Of a stretch of DNA of 64,000 nucleotides, positions 42,870 through 52,543 are shown piece after piece (position 1 is the first letter of the stretch; each line of letters starts with the position of its first letter). This DNA is from Streptomyces sp. CB01635 (GTDB lineage Bacteria > Actinomycetota > Actinomycetes > Streptomycetales > Streptomycetaceae). Below the pieces are notes generated by a model. That model was not told the origin of the DNA. It did no database searches and saw only the letters and a list, made by a program, of their open reading frames with translations. The position numbers and the translations under genes are program-made. Location of the stretch: NCBI RefSeq assembly GCF_002803065.1, contig NZ_NNBL01000030.1:23714-87713 (forward strand). The letters run 5' to 3'.

Positions 42870-44588
42870 TCAGAATGAGCCGCCCAGGACTTTCCACACC
42901 CGGGTGGCGACGTGCAGATTCAGCCGACTGTCGACGTCTGCGAGGCCCCTGCCGCTGACCTCGCGGATGCGCTGGAGCCGGTAGCGCAGGGTGCTGCGGT
43001 GGATGCCGAGGGCGGCTGCCGTGCCGTCGTAGTTGCCGCCGCACTCGAAGTACCGGGAGAGAGTCCGGACCAGGTCCGCGTGGTGTGCGGCGTCGTAGTC
43101 CAGGAGCGGGCCGAGCCACTCACGGACGAACTGCTCGACGTCCCGGTAGCTGCCGCCCGGCCCGAGGATGCGGTACAGGCCCAGCTCGTCGAAGGTCGTG
43201 GTGCCGTGCGGGGTCTGTGAGCGCTGGCGGACCTCCAGTGCGCGCAGCGCCTCCTGGAACGAGCGCGGGATCTCGCCCGGGGTGTCGCAGCGGCCGCCCA
43301 CGCCGATCGCACCGGTGGGCGAGCCCAGTTCGCGGACCACGGCCTCGTGCAGGGCCATCGCCTTCGGACGCCCTTGCAGCACGAGGACAGCCTTCCCGGA
43401 GCGTCTGGCCAGCAGCGACCGCATCCGCAGGCCGGCCGCCGCCCTGCTGACCGCCTGCACGAACGCGTCGTCGGCCGGCCGGCCGACCCATTGCACCGCG
43501 GCGAGGTAATGCGGGCCATGCAGGTCGTGGCCGACGGCGGCCGCCCGTGCGTAGGCGCTCTCGTCATCGGTGCCGGTGATCAGGTCGTCCACGAGCTCGC
43601 GGCGGAGCCGCAGTTCCACCTCGGCCAGGTTGCGCAGATGGGCCAGTTCCAGGGTCAGCGCGGTGCAGGTGTGGTCGAGGGCGAACTCCTCCTGCTCACC
43701 GGTGCTCGCCTCGGGGTCGATCAGGGCCACCGTGCCGAGGATCTCGCCACGGTGCCGGGCCAGGGCGATCACCCGTTCCCCCACCCGCACCGGCCGCAGC
43801 CGGCGGGCCGCCTCCTGCAGCAGCTCTTCGTGCCGGCCCGCCTCGGGCTTGGGGTACGGGTCGGGACGGCCCGGACCCGCCCAGGCCCACGGATTGCCGA
43901 AGCGGTCCTCGACGGCGACCGGGTACCCGGTGAGCTGGTGGAGGACCACGGCGATGCCCTGTACCCCGCCGTCGTCCGCGGAGGCCTGGCTGAGCGTCTC
44001 GTGGACGGAGCGCTGCCGCTCCAGTTCGGAGACGGACGTGCTGAGCCGGGCGTTCAGGGCCGCGTGGTCGTCGTTGACCCGCCGGAGCTGCTGCGTACGG
44101 TCGCGTTCCGTGCGCCGGGCCAGGGCATGTGTAAGGCCCGCCGCGGTCTGCTGGGCCAGAACCCGCAACAGGAAGAACTCGTCATCGGTGGGCCGAGAAG
44201 GCGCGCTGACCAGCAGGTGGCCGATGTTGTCCGCCTTGTCTTGCAGCGCGAAGCTCCAGCCCCATGCCCGGTCCGGCACCGTGACCGGCCCACCCTGACC
44301 GCCCAGTCTCCGGACCTGGGCATCAAGGTGGGGGGTGGCGTGGGGCCAGTCGGCGGGTGTGCGGGTCGGGCCGTTGTCGAACGTGAGGTAGGCGGCCTCG
44401 GCGCGGCACGGGCCGAGGGTGCCCACGGCGGTGAGGGCCCACGTCAGGACGTCGCTCTCGTCCGGCGCGTCATTCATGATCATCGAGAGCACGAAAAGGC
44501 CGTACAAGTTCGCCAGGTGCTCGCGGCCCCATCTGTTCCCGGGGGGCCGGCCCGTCGTGCCCGAGGTCGTGGTCATGGTGTGGATCAC
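42870..44588 (-). CDS. PucR/CdaR-type transcriptional regulator with GAF-like N-terminus
   Basis: A 572-residue regulator. Residues 25-180 resemble a GAF domain, residues 180-215 form a coiled coil (RRVNDDHAALNARLSTSVSE), and a second sensor domain follows at 215-330. The C-terminal domain (about 350-572) is the CdaR/PucR module ending in the PucR-type HTH: FECGGNYDGTAAALGIHRST, LRYRLQRIREVSG. It may sense a metabolite and control the divergent chaperone operon or its own partner MEDS gene. The GTG at 44588 and the ATG at 44576 are both possible starts. Confidence 0.85.
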   Translation of the reverse strand: MIHTMTTTSGTTGRPPGNRWGREHLANLYGLFVLSMIMNDAPDESDVLTWALTAVGTLGPCRAEAAYLTFDNGPTRTPADWPHATPHLDAQVRRLGGQGGPVTVPDRAWGWSFALQDKADNIGHLLVSAPSRPTDDEFFLLRVLAQQTAAGLTHALARRTERDRTQQLRRVNDDHAALNARLSTSVSELERQRSVHETLSQASADDGGVQGIAVVLHQLTGYPVAVEDRFGNPWAWAGPGRPDPYPKPEAGRHEELLQEAARRLRPVRVGERVIALARHRGEILGTVALIDPEASTGEQEEFALDHTCTALTLELAHLRNLAEVELRLRRELVDDLITGTDDESAYARAAAVGHDLHGPHYLAAVQWVGRPADDAFVQAVSRAAAGLRMRSLLARRSGKAVLVLQGRPKAMALHEAVVRELGSPTGAIGVGGRCDTPGEIPRSFQEALRALEVRQRSQTPHGTTTFDELGLYRILGPGGSYRDVEQFVREWLGPLLDYDAAHHADLVRTLSRYFECGGNYDGTAAALGIHRSTLRYRLQRIREVSGRGLADVDSRLNLHVATRVWKVLGGSF

Positions 44589-44637
44589 GGGCCTTTCTGA
44601 GGGACTCGCCCGGGATCCACACTACCCAATGACGCAG

Positions 44638-44651
44638 ATATCGTCCGATAT
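44638..44651. promoter_or_regulatory. Palindrome in the pucR/chaperone operon divergent region
   Basis: ATATCGTCCGATAT is a 14-base palindrome with 6-base perfect arms in the AT-richest part of the gap between the regulator and the stress operon. It may be an operator for the PucR-type regulator or another factor. The prediction rests on symmetry and position only. Confidence 0.35.
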
Positions 44652-44798
44652 GTCGATCTCGATCAGCTCACCCTGGCAGACCGAGATTGCCTACGGATTT
44701 CGGCCTCGCAGGCGCAGGCCGCGGGGCGCCTGCGATGGCGAGACTGAAGCGGTCAGCCGTGAACCAGTAGCAGTGGTCTGTCGCCGGGAGGAGGGGAC

Positions 44799-45287
44799 AT
44801 GAGCCAGCAGGATCGTCGGAACATCGCGTCCTACCCCACCTACGCGGAGGCGGAGCACGCAGTCAATTACCTATCTGACCAGGCGTTCCCTGTTGAACGA
44901 ACCGCCATCATCGGCCACGACCTGCAACTCGTCGAACAAGTTGTCGGTCGTGTCGGCTTTGGGAGGGCGGCGCTGAGCGGGGCCGCGTCCGGCGCTCTCC
45001 CTGGCGCTCTGATCGGCTGGCTTTTCGGCCTGCTCAATTGGCTCAACCCGGTGCTGTCGTCGCTGTTGCTGGCCCTCTACGGGCTGATCTTCGGCGCGGT
45101 GATCGGCGCGCTGCTCGGGCTGCTTCTGTACAGCATGCAGCGCGGGCGCCGCGACTTCGCTTCCGTGAGAGCGATGCAGCCGAGCCGGTACGAGGTCGTG
45201 GCGGACGCCGAGGTGGCCGATCAGGCCGCCAAGCTCCTCAACCGGCTCGGGAGCGCGGCGGCCGGCACCGCCGCCACCGAGAAGTGA
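44799..45287 (+). CDS. General stress protein 17M-like membrane protein
   Basis: A 162-residue protein. Residues 8-50 (IASYPTYAEAEHAVNYLSDQ, FPVERTAIIGHDLQLVE) form the GSP17M-like domain of the Bacillus sigma-B protein YflT/GsiB group. Two glycine-zipper-type helices follow (GAASGALPGALIGWLFGLLN; ALYGLIFGAVIGALLGLLLY), then a YEVVADAEVADQAAKLLNRL tail. It may protect membranes under stress; the mechanism is unknown. The ATG follows GGGAGGAGGGG. It lies 58 bases before dnaK and probably starts the operon. Confidence 0.85.
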   Translation: MSQQDRRNIASYPTYAEAEHAVNYLSDQAFPVERTAIIGHDLQLVEQVVGRVGFGRAALSGAASGALPGALIGWLFGLLNWLNPVLSSLLLALYGLIFGAVIGALLGLLLYSMQRGRRDFASVRAMQPSRYEVVADAEVADQAAKLLNRLGSAAAGTAATEK

Positions 45288-45345
45288 GAACCCTCGGCAC
45301 AGGGCGCGCGAACGCTTCCGTGGCTTTCGATGAAGGAGTACCCCC

Positions 45346-47256
<1,911 letters not shown>

Positions 47257-47265
47257 GGTGCGGCG

Positions 47266-47781
47266 ATGTCCACCGAACAGGAGCCGACGACGCCCCAGGA
47301 CGAGCTGAGCCAGGCCCTGCCCCCGGAGCAGCCGGAGGTGGACGACCACGCCGCGGCCCTCGACGAGCTCCAGGACCGATGGCGCCGGGCCCTCGCGGAC
47401 CTCGACAACCTCCGCAAGCGCCACGCCAAGGAACTGGACGCCGTACGGAACGAGGAGCGCGTCCGCACCGCGGCGGCCTGGCTGCCGGTGGTCGACAATC
47501 TGGACCTGGCGCTCACACATGCCGGATCCGATCCGTCCGCCGTGGTCGAAGGCGTCAAGGCCGTACGCGACCAAGCCGTCGACGTGCTCCGCCGGCTCGG
47601 GTATCCCCGCTACGAGGAGACCGGAGTGCCCTTCGACCCGACCCGGCACGACGGCGTCGGCACCGTCGACGCCCCCGATGCCGAGCCGAACACCGTCGTG
47701 CAGGTGGTGCGTCCCGGCTACGGCGAGGGGAGCCGGCAGCTGCGCCCCGCGGCCGTCCTGGTCAGCAAGCGGCAGGAGTGA
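47266..47781 (+). CDS. grpE: Nucleotide exchange factor GrpE
   Basis: A 171-residue GrpE. The N-terminal helix is followed by the coiled coil (DELQDRWRRALADLDNLRKR) and the beta-wing (YPRYEETGVPFDPTRHDGVG; EPNTVVQVVRPGYGEGSRQL; RPAAVLVSK). Shorter than the Streptomyces housekeeping GrpE by loss of disordered N-terminal sequence. It releases ADP from DnaK. The start lies 10 bases after dnaK. Confidence 0.95.
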   Translation: MSTEQEPTTPQDELSQALPPEQPEVDDHAAALDELQDRWRRALADLDNLRKRHAKELDAVRNEERVRTAAAWLPVVDNLDLALTHAGSDPSAVVEGVKAVRDQAVDVLRRLGYPRYEETGVPFDPTRHDGVGTVDAPDAEPNTVVQVVRPGYGEGSRQLRPAAVLVSKRQE

Positions 47782-47787
47782 CGCCCC

Positions 47788-48762
47788 ATGGCACGGGACT
47801 ACTACGACGTGCTCGGGGTGCAGCGCAACGCGAGCTCCGACGAAATACAGCAGGCCTTCCGCAAACTGGCCCGCAAACACCACCCCGACATCAACAAGGA
47901 CCCGCAGGCCGAGGAGCGCTTCAAGGAGCTCAACGAGGCGTACAGCGTGCTGTCCGACCCCAAGACGCGCAAGCGCTACGACCGCTTCGGCGAGGACTTC
48001 CGGCAGATCCCGGAGGACTGGGAAGAACGGGTGGGCGCGGGCGTGGGGGCCGGGGCGGGAGCCCAAGGCCGCAGCCGCGGCCGCGGCTGGTCGACCGGCG
48101 ACGGCGGCGGCCGGGTCCGGTTCACCGACTACGGCGAGGGATTCGACGGCTCCGGCATCAACTTCGAGGACTTGTTCGGCGGGATGTACGGCCGCGGCGG
48201 AGGCGGCGGACGCTGGGGCCCGGTTCCCGGAGCCGACCAAGAGGCCGAGATCCAGCTCAGTGTCCAGGAGGCCTACCACGGCGGCCATCGCAGCATCACC
48301 CTCGCCGGGCCCGGCGGACAGCGGACCTACGACGTCAACATCCCGCGTGGTGTGGTCGACGGACAGCGCATCCGCCTGGCCGGGGAAGGCGGCAGGGGCA
48401 GCGACGGCGGTCCCCAGGGAGATCTGTACCTCCGCGTACGGATCAAGCCCGATACGCAATTCCGCCTGGAGGGCCGGGACATCCACGTCGCTCTTCCCGT
48501 CACGCCCTGGGAGGCGGCGCTCGGCGCGAGAGTACCGGTACCCACGCCCGGCGGCACCGCCAAAGTCACCGTTCCCAAGGGCTCGTCCAGCGGCCGCCGG
48601 CTGCGGCTGCGCGGCGAGGGCATGCCCAACCCCCGTGGCGCCAACGGAGATCTCTACGCGGAGGTCCGGATCATGGTGCCGCCCGAACTCGGCGACCGGG
48701 AGCGTGAGCTCTTCGAGGAGCTGGCTGCCGTGTCCACCTTCGACCCGAGGAAGCCAGGATGA
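47788..48762 (+). CDS. dnaJ: DnaJ-type co-chaperone, CbpA class (no zinc finger)
   Basis: A 324-residue J-protein. The J domain (DYYDVLGVQRNASSDEIQQA) contains HPD in ARKHHPDINKD. A Gly-rich linker (GAGAGAQGRSRGRG; GRGGGGGRWG) follows. The four CxxCxGxG zinc motifs of type I DnaJ are absent; instead two C-terminal beta domains begin directly (AEIQLSVQEAYHGGHRSITL; RIRLAGEGGRGSDGG). This is the CbpA type, which pairs with CbpM modulators, and a CbpM-like gene overlaps its stop by 4 bases. Confidence 0.93.
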   Translation: MARDYYDVLGVQRNASSDEIQQAFRKLARKHHPDINKDPQAEERFKELNEAYSVLSDPKTRKRYDRFGEDFRQIPEDWEERVGAGVGAGAGAQGRSRGRGWSTGDGGGRVRFTDYGEGFDGSGINFEDLFGGMYGRGGGGGRWGPVPGADQEAEIQLSVQEAYHGGHRSITLAGPGGQRTYDVNIPRGVVDGQRIRLAGEGGRGSDGGPQGDLYLRVRIKPDTQFRLEGRDIHVALPVTPWEAALGARVPVPTPGGTAKVTVPKGSSSGRRLRLRGEGMPNPRGANGDLYAEVRIMVPPELGDRERELFEELAAVSTFDPRKPG

Positions 48763-49169
48763 ACCATGATCCGCGGCGCGCTGCCGCCGCGCCGGAGGCC
48801 GGGCATCGCCGGTCGACGGCGCCGGACAAGCAGCGGCCCCTGAACGTCGTTGTCCACAACTACGCCATCGTGCCCGTCGACAGACTCAGCCTGGACGTCG
48901 TGGCCCGGCGCTCCGGACTCCACCCCGATCTCGTCCGGCGGTTCGTCACCCTCGGCCTGGTCGACGCCACCCGCGACGACAGCGGCCGGCTGTGGTTCGA
49001 CCCGGGCGCGCCCGCAACTCTCGCCCGCATCCAACGGCTACGGGCCGGGCTCCCCCTCAACTACGCCTCCCTCGGTCTGGTGCTCGACCTGCTCGACCGG
49101 GTCAGCGAGCTGGAGGCCGCGTTGAGGCGCAGCAACGCCGGCTCGAGGAGTGATGAATCGTGGATATGA
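48759..49169 (+). CDS. CbpM-like MerR-type chaperone modulator
   Basis: A 136-residue protein. Residues about 40-90 form a MerR-type helix-turn-helix (LSLDVVARRSGLHPDLVRRF, VTLGLVDATRDDSGRLWFD), and a C-terminal helix follows (YASLGLVLDLLDRVSELEAA). In CbpM this fold binds the J domain of CbpA and inhibits it; in HspR a similar fold represses dnaK. Here the protein takes the place of hspR in the operon. Its start overlaps the dnaJ stop and its stop overlaps the clpB start by 10 bases. Confidence 0.8.
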   Translation: MNHDPRRAAAAPEAGHRRSTAPDKQRPLNVVVHNYAIVPVDRLSLDVVARRSGLHPDLVRRFVTLGLVDATRDDSGRLWFDPGAPATLARIQRLRAGLPLNYASLGLVLDLLDRVSELEAALRRSNAGSRSDESWI

Positions 49170-51802
49170 ACCGGCTCACCCAGAAGTCCCAGGAAGCCCT
49201 TCAGGAAGCGCAGACGATCGCCGGCCGGATGGACCAGACCGAGGTCGACGGTGAGCATCTGCTGCTCGCTCTCCTCGACCAGCCGGACGGGCTGGTGCCG
49301 CGGCTCTTCGACCAAGCGGGGGCCGACACCAAGGCGTTGCGCGCCTCGCTCATGAGCGAGCTGTCGCGCAGACCGAAGGTGACCGGACCGGGCGCCACCC
49401 CCGGCCAGGTGTATGTCACCCAGCGGCTGGCCAAGCTGCTGGACACCGCCGAGCAGGAGGCCAAGCGCCTCAAGGACGAATATGTGTCCGTGGAGCACCT
49501 CGTCCTGGCACTGGCCGACGAGGGATCCAGGACAGCGGCGGGACGCCTGCTCAAGGAACACGGCATCGCCAAGGACGCCTTCCTCGCCGCGCTGACCCGC
49601 ATCCGCGGAAACCAGCGTGTCACCTCGGCGACCCCCGAGGCCGCGTACGAGGCGCTGGAGAAGTACGGCCAAGACCTGGTCGCCGAGGCGCGAAGCGGCA
49701 AGAAGGACCCGGTGATCGGCCGGGACGCAGAGATCCGCAGGGTCATGCAGATCCTCAGCCGCAAGACCAAGAACAACCCCGTGCTGATCGGCGATCCGGG
49801 CGTCGGCAAGACCGCCATTGTGGAAGGCCTGGCACAGCGGATCGTCCGCGGTGACGTGCCCGAGGGGCTGCGCGAGAAGACCATCTTCTCCCTCGACATG
49901 AGCTCGCTGGTGGCGGGCGCCAAGTACCGCGGTGAGTTCGAGGAACGACTGCAGGCCGTGCTGAGCGAGGTCAAGGCCGCCGAGGGGCGCATCCTGCTCT
50001 TCGTCGACGAACTCCACACGGTCGTCGGAGCCGGTGGCGGCGCCGAGGGCGCGATGGACGCCGGGAACATGCTCAAGCCGATGCTCGCCCGCGGCGAACT
50101 GCACATGATCGGCGCCACCACGCTGGATGAATACCGCAAGCACATCGAATCCGACGCCGCCCTCGAACGGCGCTTCCAGCAGGTCATGGTGGACGAGCCG
50201 AGCGTGGAGGACACCGTCTCCATTCTCCGCGGTCTGCGCGAACGTCTCGAGGTCTTCCACGGCGTGAAGATCCAGGACACCGCGCTGGTCGCCGCGGCCA
50301 CCCTCAGCCACCGCTATATCTCCGACCGGTTCCTGCCGGACAAGGCCATCGACCTCGTCGACGAGGCCTGCGCCCGGCTGCGCACCGAGATCGACTCCAT
50401 GCCGGCCGAACTCGACGAGATCACCCGCCGGGTGACCCGCCTGGAGATCGAGGAAGCGGCCCTGGAGAAGGAGACCGACCCCGCCAGCCGAAAGCGGCTG
50501 GAAGAGCTCCGGCGCGAACTGTCCGACCTGCGCGCCGAGGCCGACGCCATGAACGCCCAGTGGGAGGCAGAACGCCAGGCCATTCGGCGGGTGCAGGAGC
50601 TGCGGCAGGAACTGGAACAGGTCCGTCAGGAAGCCGAGGAGGCCGAGCGGAACTACGACCTCAACCGCGCCGCCGAACTGCGCTACGGCAAGCTCACCGA
50701 ACTGGAGCGCAGGCTGGCCGCCGAAGAGGAGGCACTCGCCGCCAAGCAGGGGGAGACCCGGCTCCTGCGCGAGGTCGTCACGGAGGACGAGATCTCCGAG
50801 ATCGTCGCCGCGTGGACCGGTATCCCGGTGACCCGGCTGCAGGAAGGCGAACGGGAGAAGCTGCTGCGGCTCGACGAGATCCTCACCGAGCGGGTGATCG
50901 GCCAGGACGAGGCCGTCAAGCTGGTGACCGATGCCATCATCCGGGCCCGCTCCGGCATCCGCGACCCGCGCCGGCCCATCGGCTCGTTCATCTTCCTCGG
51001 CCCCACCGGCGTCGGAAAGACCGAGCTGGCCAAGGCGCTCGCCGCGGCACTGTTCGACACTGAGGAGAGCATCGTCCGTCTCGACATGAGCGAGTACCAG
51101 GAACGGCACACCGTCAGTAGGCTGGTCGGAGCGCCGCCCGGATACATCGGCTACGAGGAGGGCGGTCAGCTCACCGAGGCGGTACGCCGCAAACCCTACT
51201 CCGTGGTCCTGTTCGACGAGGTCGAGAAGGCACACGCCGATGTCTTCAACACCTTGCTGCAGGTACTCGACGACGGCCGAATCACCGACGCCCAGGGCCG
51301 CACCGTCGACTTCCGCAACACCGTCGTCATCATGACCTCCAACATCGGATCCGCCCATCTGCTCGACGGGGTGACCCCCGAGGGCGAGATCAAACCCGAT
51401 GCGCGGGCCCTGGTCATGGGCGAACTGCAAAGCCACTTCCGCCCCGAGTTCCTCAACCGCGTCGACGACGTCGTGCTGTTCAAGCCGCTGGGCATGGACC
51501 AGATCAAGCGCATCGTCGAGCTGCAGTTCAACGACCTGCGCCGGCGCCTGGCCGAACGCCAGATCAGCGTCGAGCTCACCGATCAGGCCCGCGAGCTCAT
51601 CGCCCAGCAGGGCTTCGACCCCGTCTACGGGGCACGGCCGCTGCGCCGCTTCATCTCGCACGAGGTCGAAACGCTCGTCGGGCGGGCCCTGATCCGCGGC
51701 GACGTCGACGACGGCTCGACGATCCGGGTGGACGCCCAGAACGGTGAACTGGTCGTGACGTACGCCAGGCCGGCCCAGGCCAACCACGGAATGGCTGCGT
51801 GA
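49160..51802 (+). CDS. clpB: ATP-dependent disaggregase ClpB
   Basis: A full-length 880-residue Hsp100. N-terminal double Clp domain (MNRLTQKSQEALQEAQTIAG), NBD1 with Walker A GDPGVGKTAIVEG near residue 211 and Walker B LFVDELHTVVGAGG, a coiled-coil M-domain at about 410-530 (EIEEAALEKETDPASRKRLE), and NBD2 with GPTGVGKTELAKALA near 614. No IGF/L loop for ClpP is seen, so it disaggregates without degradation. A second clpB beside an Hsp70 operon is unusual for Streptomyces and would give a complete refolding machine on one transcript. Confidence 0.97.
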   Translation: MDMNRLTQKSQEALQEAQTIAGRMDQTEVDGEHLLLALLDQPDGLVPRLFDQAGADTKALRASLMSELSRRPKVTGPGATPGQVYVTQRLAKLLDTAEQEAKRLKDEYVSVEHLVLALADEGSRTAAGRLLKEHGIAKDAFLAALTRIRGNQRVTSATPEAAYEALEKYGQDLVAEARSGKKDPVIGRDAEIRRVMQILSRKTKNNPVLIGDPGVGKTAIVEGLAQRIVRGDVPEGLREKTIFSLDMSSLVAGAKYRGEFEERLQAVLSEVKAAEGRILLFVDELHTVVGAGGGAEGAMDAGNMLKPMLARGELHMIGATTLDEYRKHIESDAALERRFQQVMVDEPSVEDTVSILRGLRERLEVFHGVKIQDTALVAAATLSHRYISDRFLPDKAIDLVDEACARLRTEIDSMPAELDEITRRVTRLEIEEAALEKETDPASRKRLEELRRELSDLRAEADAMNAQWEAERQAIRRVQELRQELEQVRQEAEEAERNYDLNRAAELRYGKLTELERRLAAEEEALAAKQGETRLLREVVTEDEISEIVAAWTGIPVTRLQEGEREKLLRLDEILTERVIGQDEAVKLVTDAIIRARSGIRDPRRPIGSFIFLGPTGVGKTELAKALAAALFDTEESIVRLDMSEYQERHTVSRLVGAPPGYIGYEEGGQLTEAVRRKPYSVVLFDEVEKAHADVFNTLLQVLDDGRITDAQGRTVDFRNTVVIMTSNIGSAHLLDGVTPEGEIKPDARALVMGELQSHFRPEFLNRVDDVVLFKPLGMDQIKRIVELQFNDLRRRLAERQISVELTDQARELIAQQGFDPVYGARPLRRFISHEVETLVGRALIRGDVDDGSTIRVDAQNGELVVTYARPAQANHGMAA

Positions 51803-52251
51803 GCACGGTGGCAACGAGCCGGACCAAGACGGTCGTCTGTGAGTCGTGCGGCCGCAAGAACCGGGTGCCAGCAGCGGGGGCCGGGCGCCCCAAATGCGGA
51901 AACTGCGGTGCCCCGTTGCCATGGATCGTCGATGCTGGCGATGACGACTTCGCGGAGATCGCCGAAAAGGCGGCGCCCATCGTCCTCGTCGACCTCTGGG
52001 CCACCTGGTGCGGTCCCTGCCGCATGGTCAGCCCCGCACTGGAACAGGTCGCCCGCGAGCTCGCCGGAAAGATCAAGCTCGTCAAGGTCGATGTCGACCA
52101 GGCCCCCAGGCTGTCCCAGCGATTCCAGGTGCAGGCGGTGCCGACCCTGCTCCTTCTCGACCAGGGAAAGGCGATCGCGCGACAGGCTGGCGCCGCCCCC
52201 GCCAACGTGCTGCGCCAATGGGTCGAGGAGACCATCGCGGGTCGCCGCTGA
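51799..52251 (+). CDS. trxC: Thioredoxin 2-type protein with N-terminal zinc ribbon
   Basis: A 150-residue thioredoxin. The N-terminus carries a CxxC...CxxC zinc ribbon (CESCGRKNRVPAAG; CGNCGAPLPW), as in E. coli Trx2, a stress-induced form. The thioredoxin fold follows with active site ATWCGPCRM near residue 70 and cis-Pro region QAVPTLLLL. It reduces disulfides in the cytosol. The GTG start overlaps the clpB stop. Its reductase partner may be the fusion protein two genes downstream, although that protein lacks the normal redox CxxC. Confidence 0.92.
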   Translation: MSTVATSRTKTVVCESCGRKNRVPAAGAGRPKCGNCGAPLPWIVDAGDDDFAEIAEKAAPIVLVDLWATWCGPCRMVSPALEQVARELAGKIKLVKVDVDQAPRLSQRFQVQAVPTLLLLDQGKAIARQAGAAPANVLRQWVEETIAGRR

Positions 52252-52279
52252 GCCCGTCCGCCAAGGGAGGACGACCATC

Positions 52280-52543
52280 ATGACTACCGAAAGCGACTGG
52301 CACCTGTCGCTCGTGCGCCCGGTGACGCCGCGCACCCCCGAGGGCTGCGAGGAGTGCCTGCGCCTCGGCTCTCCCTGGGTGCACCTCAGGCTGTGCCTGA
52401 CCTGCGGACACGTCGGATGCTGTGATTCCTCGCCACTCAAGCACGCCCGTCTGCACGCCGCCAACGTCGGCCACCCCATCGTGCAGCCCCTCGAGCCGGG
52501 AGAGAACTGGCGCTGGTGTTACGTCCACGAGGCCGTGGTCTGA
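52280..52543 (+). CDS. UBP-type zinc finger protein
   Basis: An 87-residue protein formed almost wholly by one UBP-type zinc finger. CEECLRLGSPWVHLRLCLTC, GHVGCCDSSPLKHARLHAAN and GHPIVQPLEPGENWRWCYVH supply the Cys/His ligands. In eukaryotes this fold binds ubiquitin C-termini; in bacteria its role is unknown and it often lies beside redox genes. GGGAGG precedes the ATG, and its TGA overlaps the next ATG (TGATG). Confidence 0.88.
   Translation: MTTESDWHLSLVRPVTPRTPEGCEECLRLGSPWVHLRLCLTCGHVGCCDSSPLKHARLHAANVGHPIVQPLEPGENWRWCYVHEAVV

Noticed and set aside
44589..45345. HAIR (HspR) or CIRCE (HrcA) elements for the chaperone operon
   Set aside because: I searched by eye for CTTGAGT-N7-ACTCAAG and TTAGCACTC-N9-GAGTGCTAA and found neither, nor a good partial copy.
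49061..51922. A 953-codon reverse frame opposite clpB
   Set aside because: Composition artefact; the forward strand encodes full-length ClpB.
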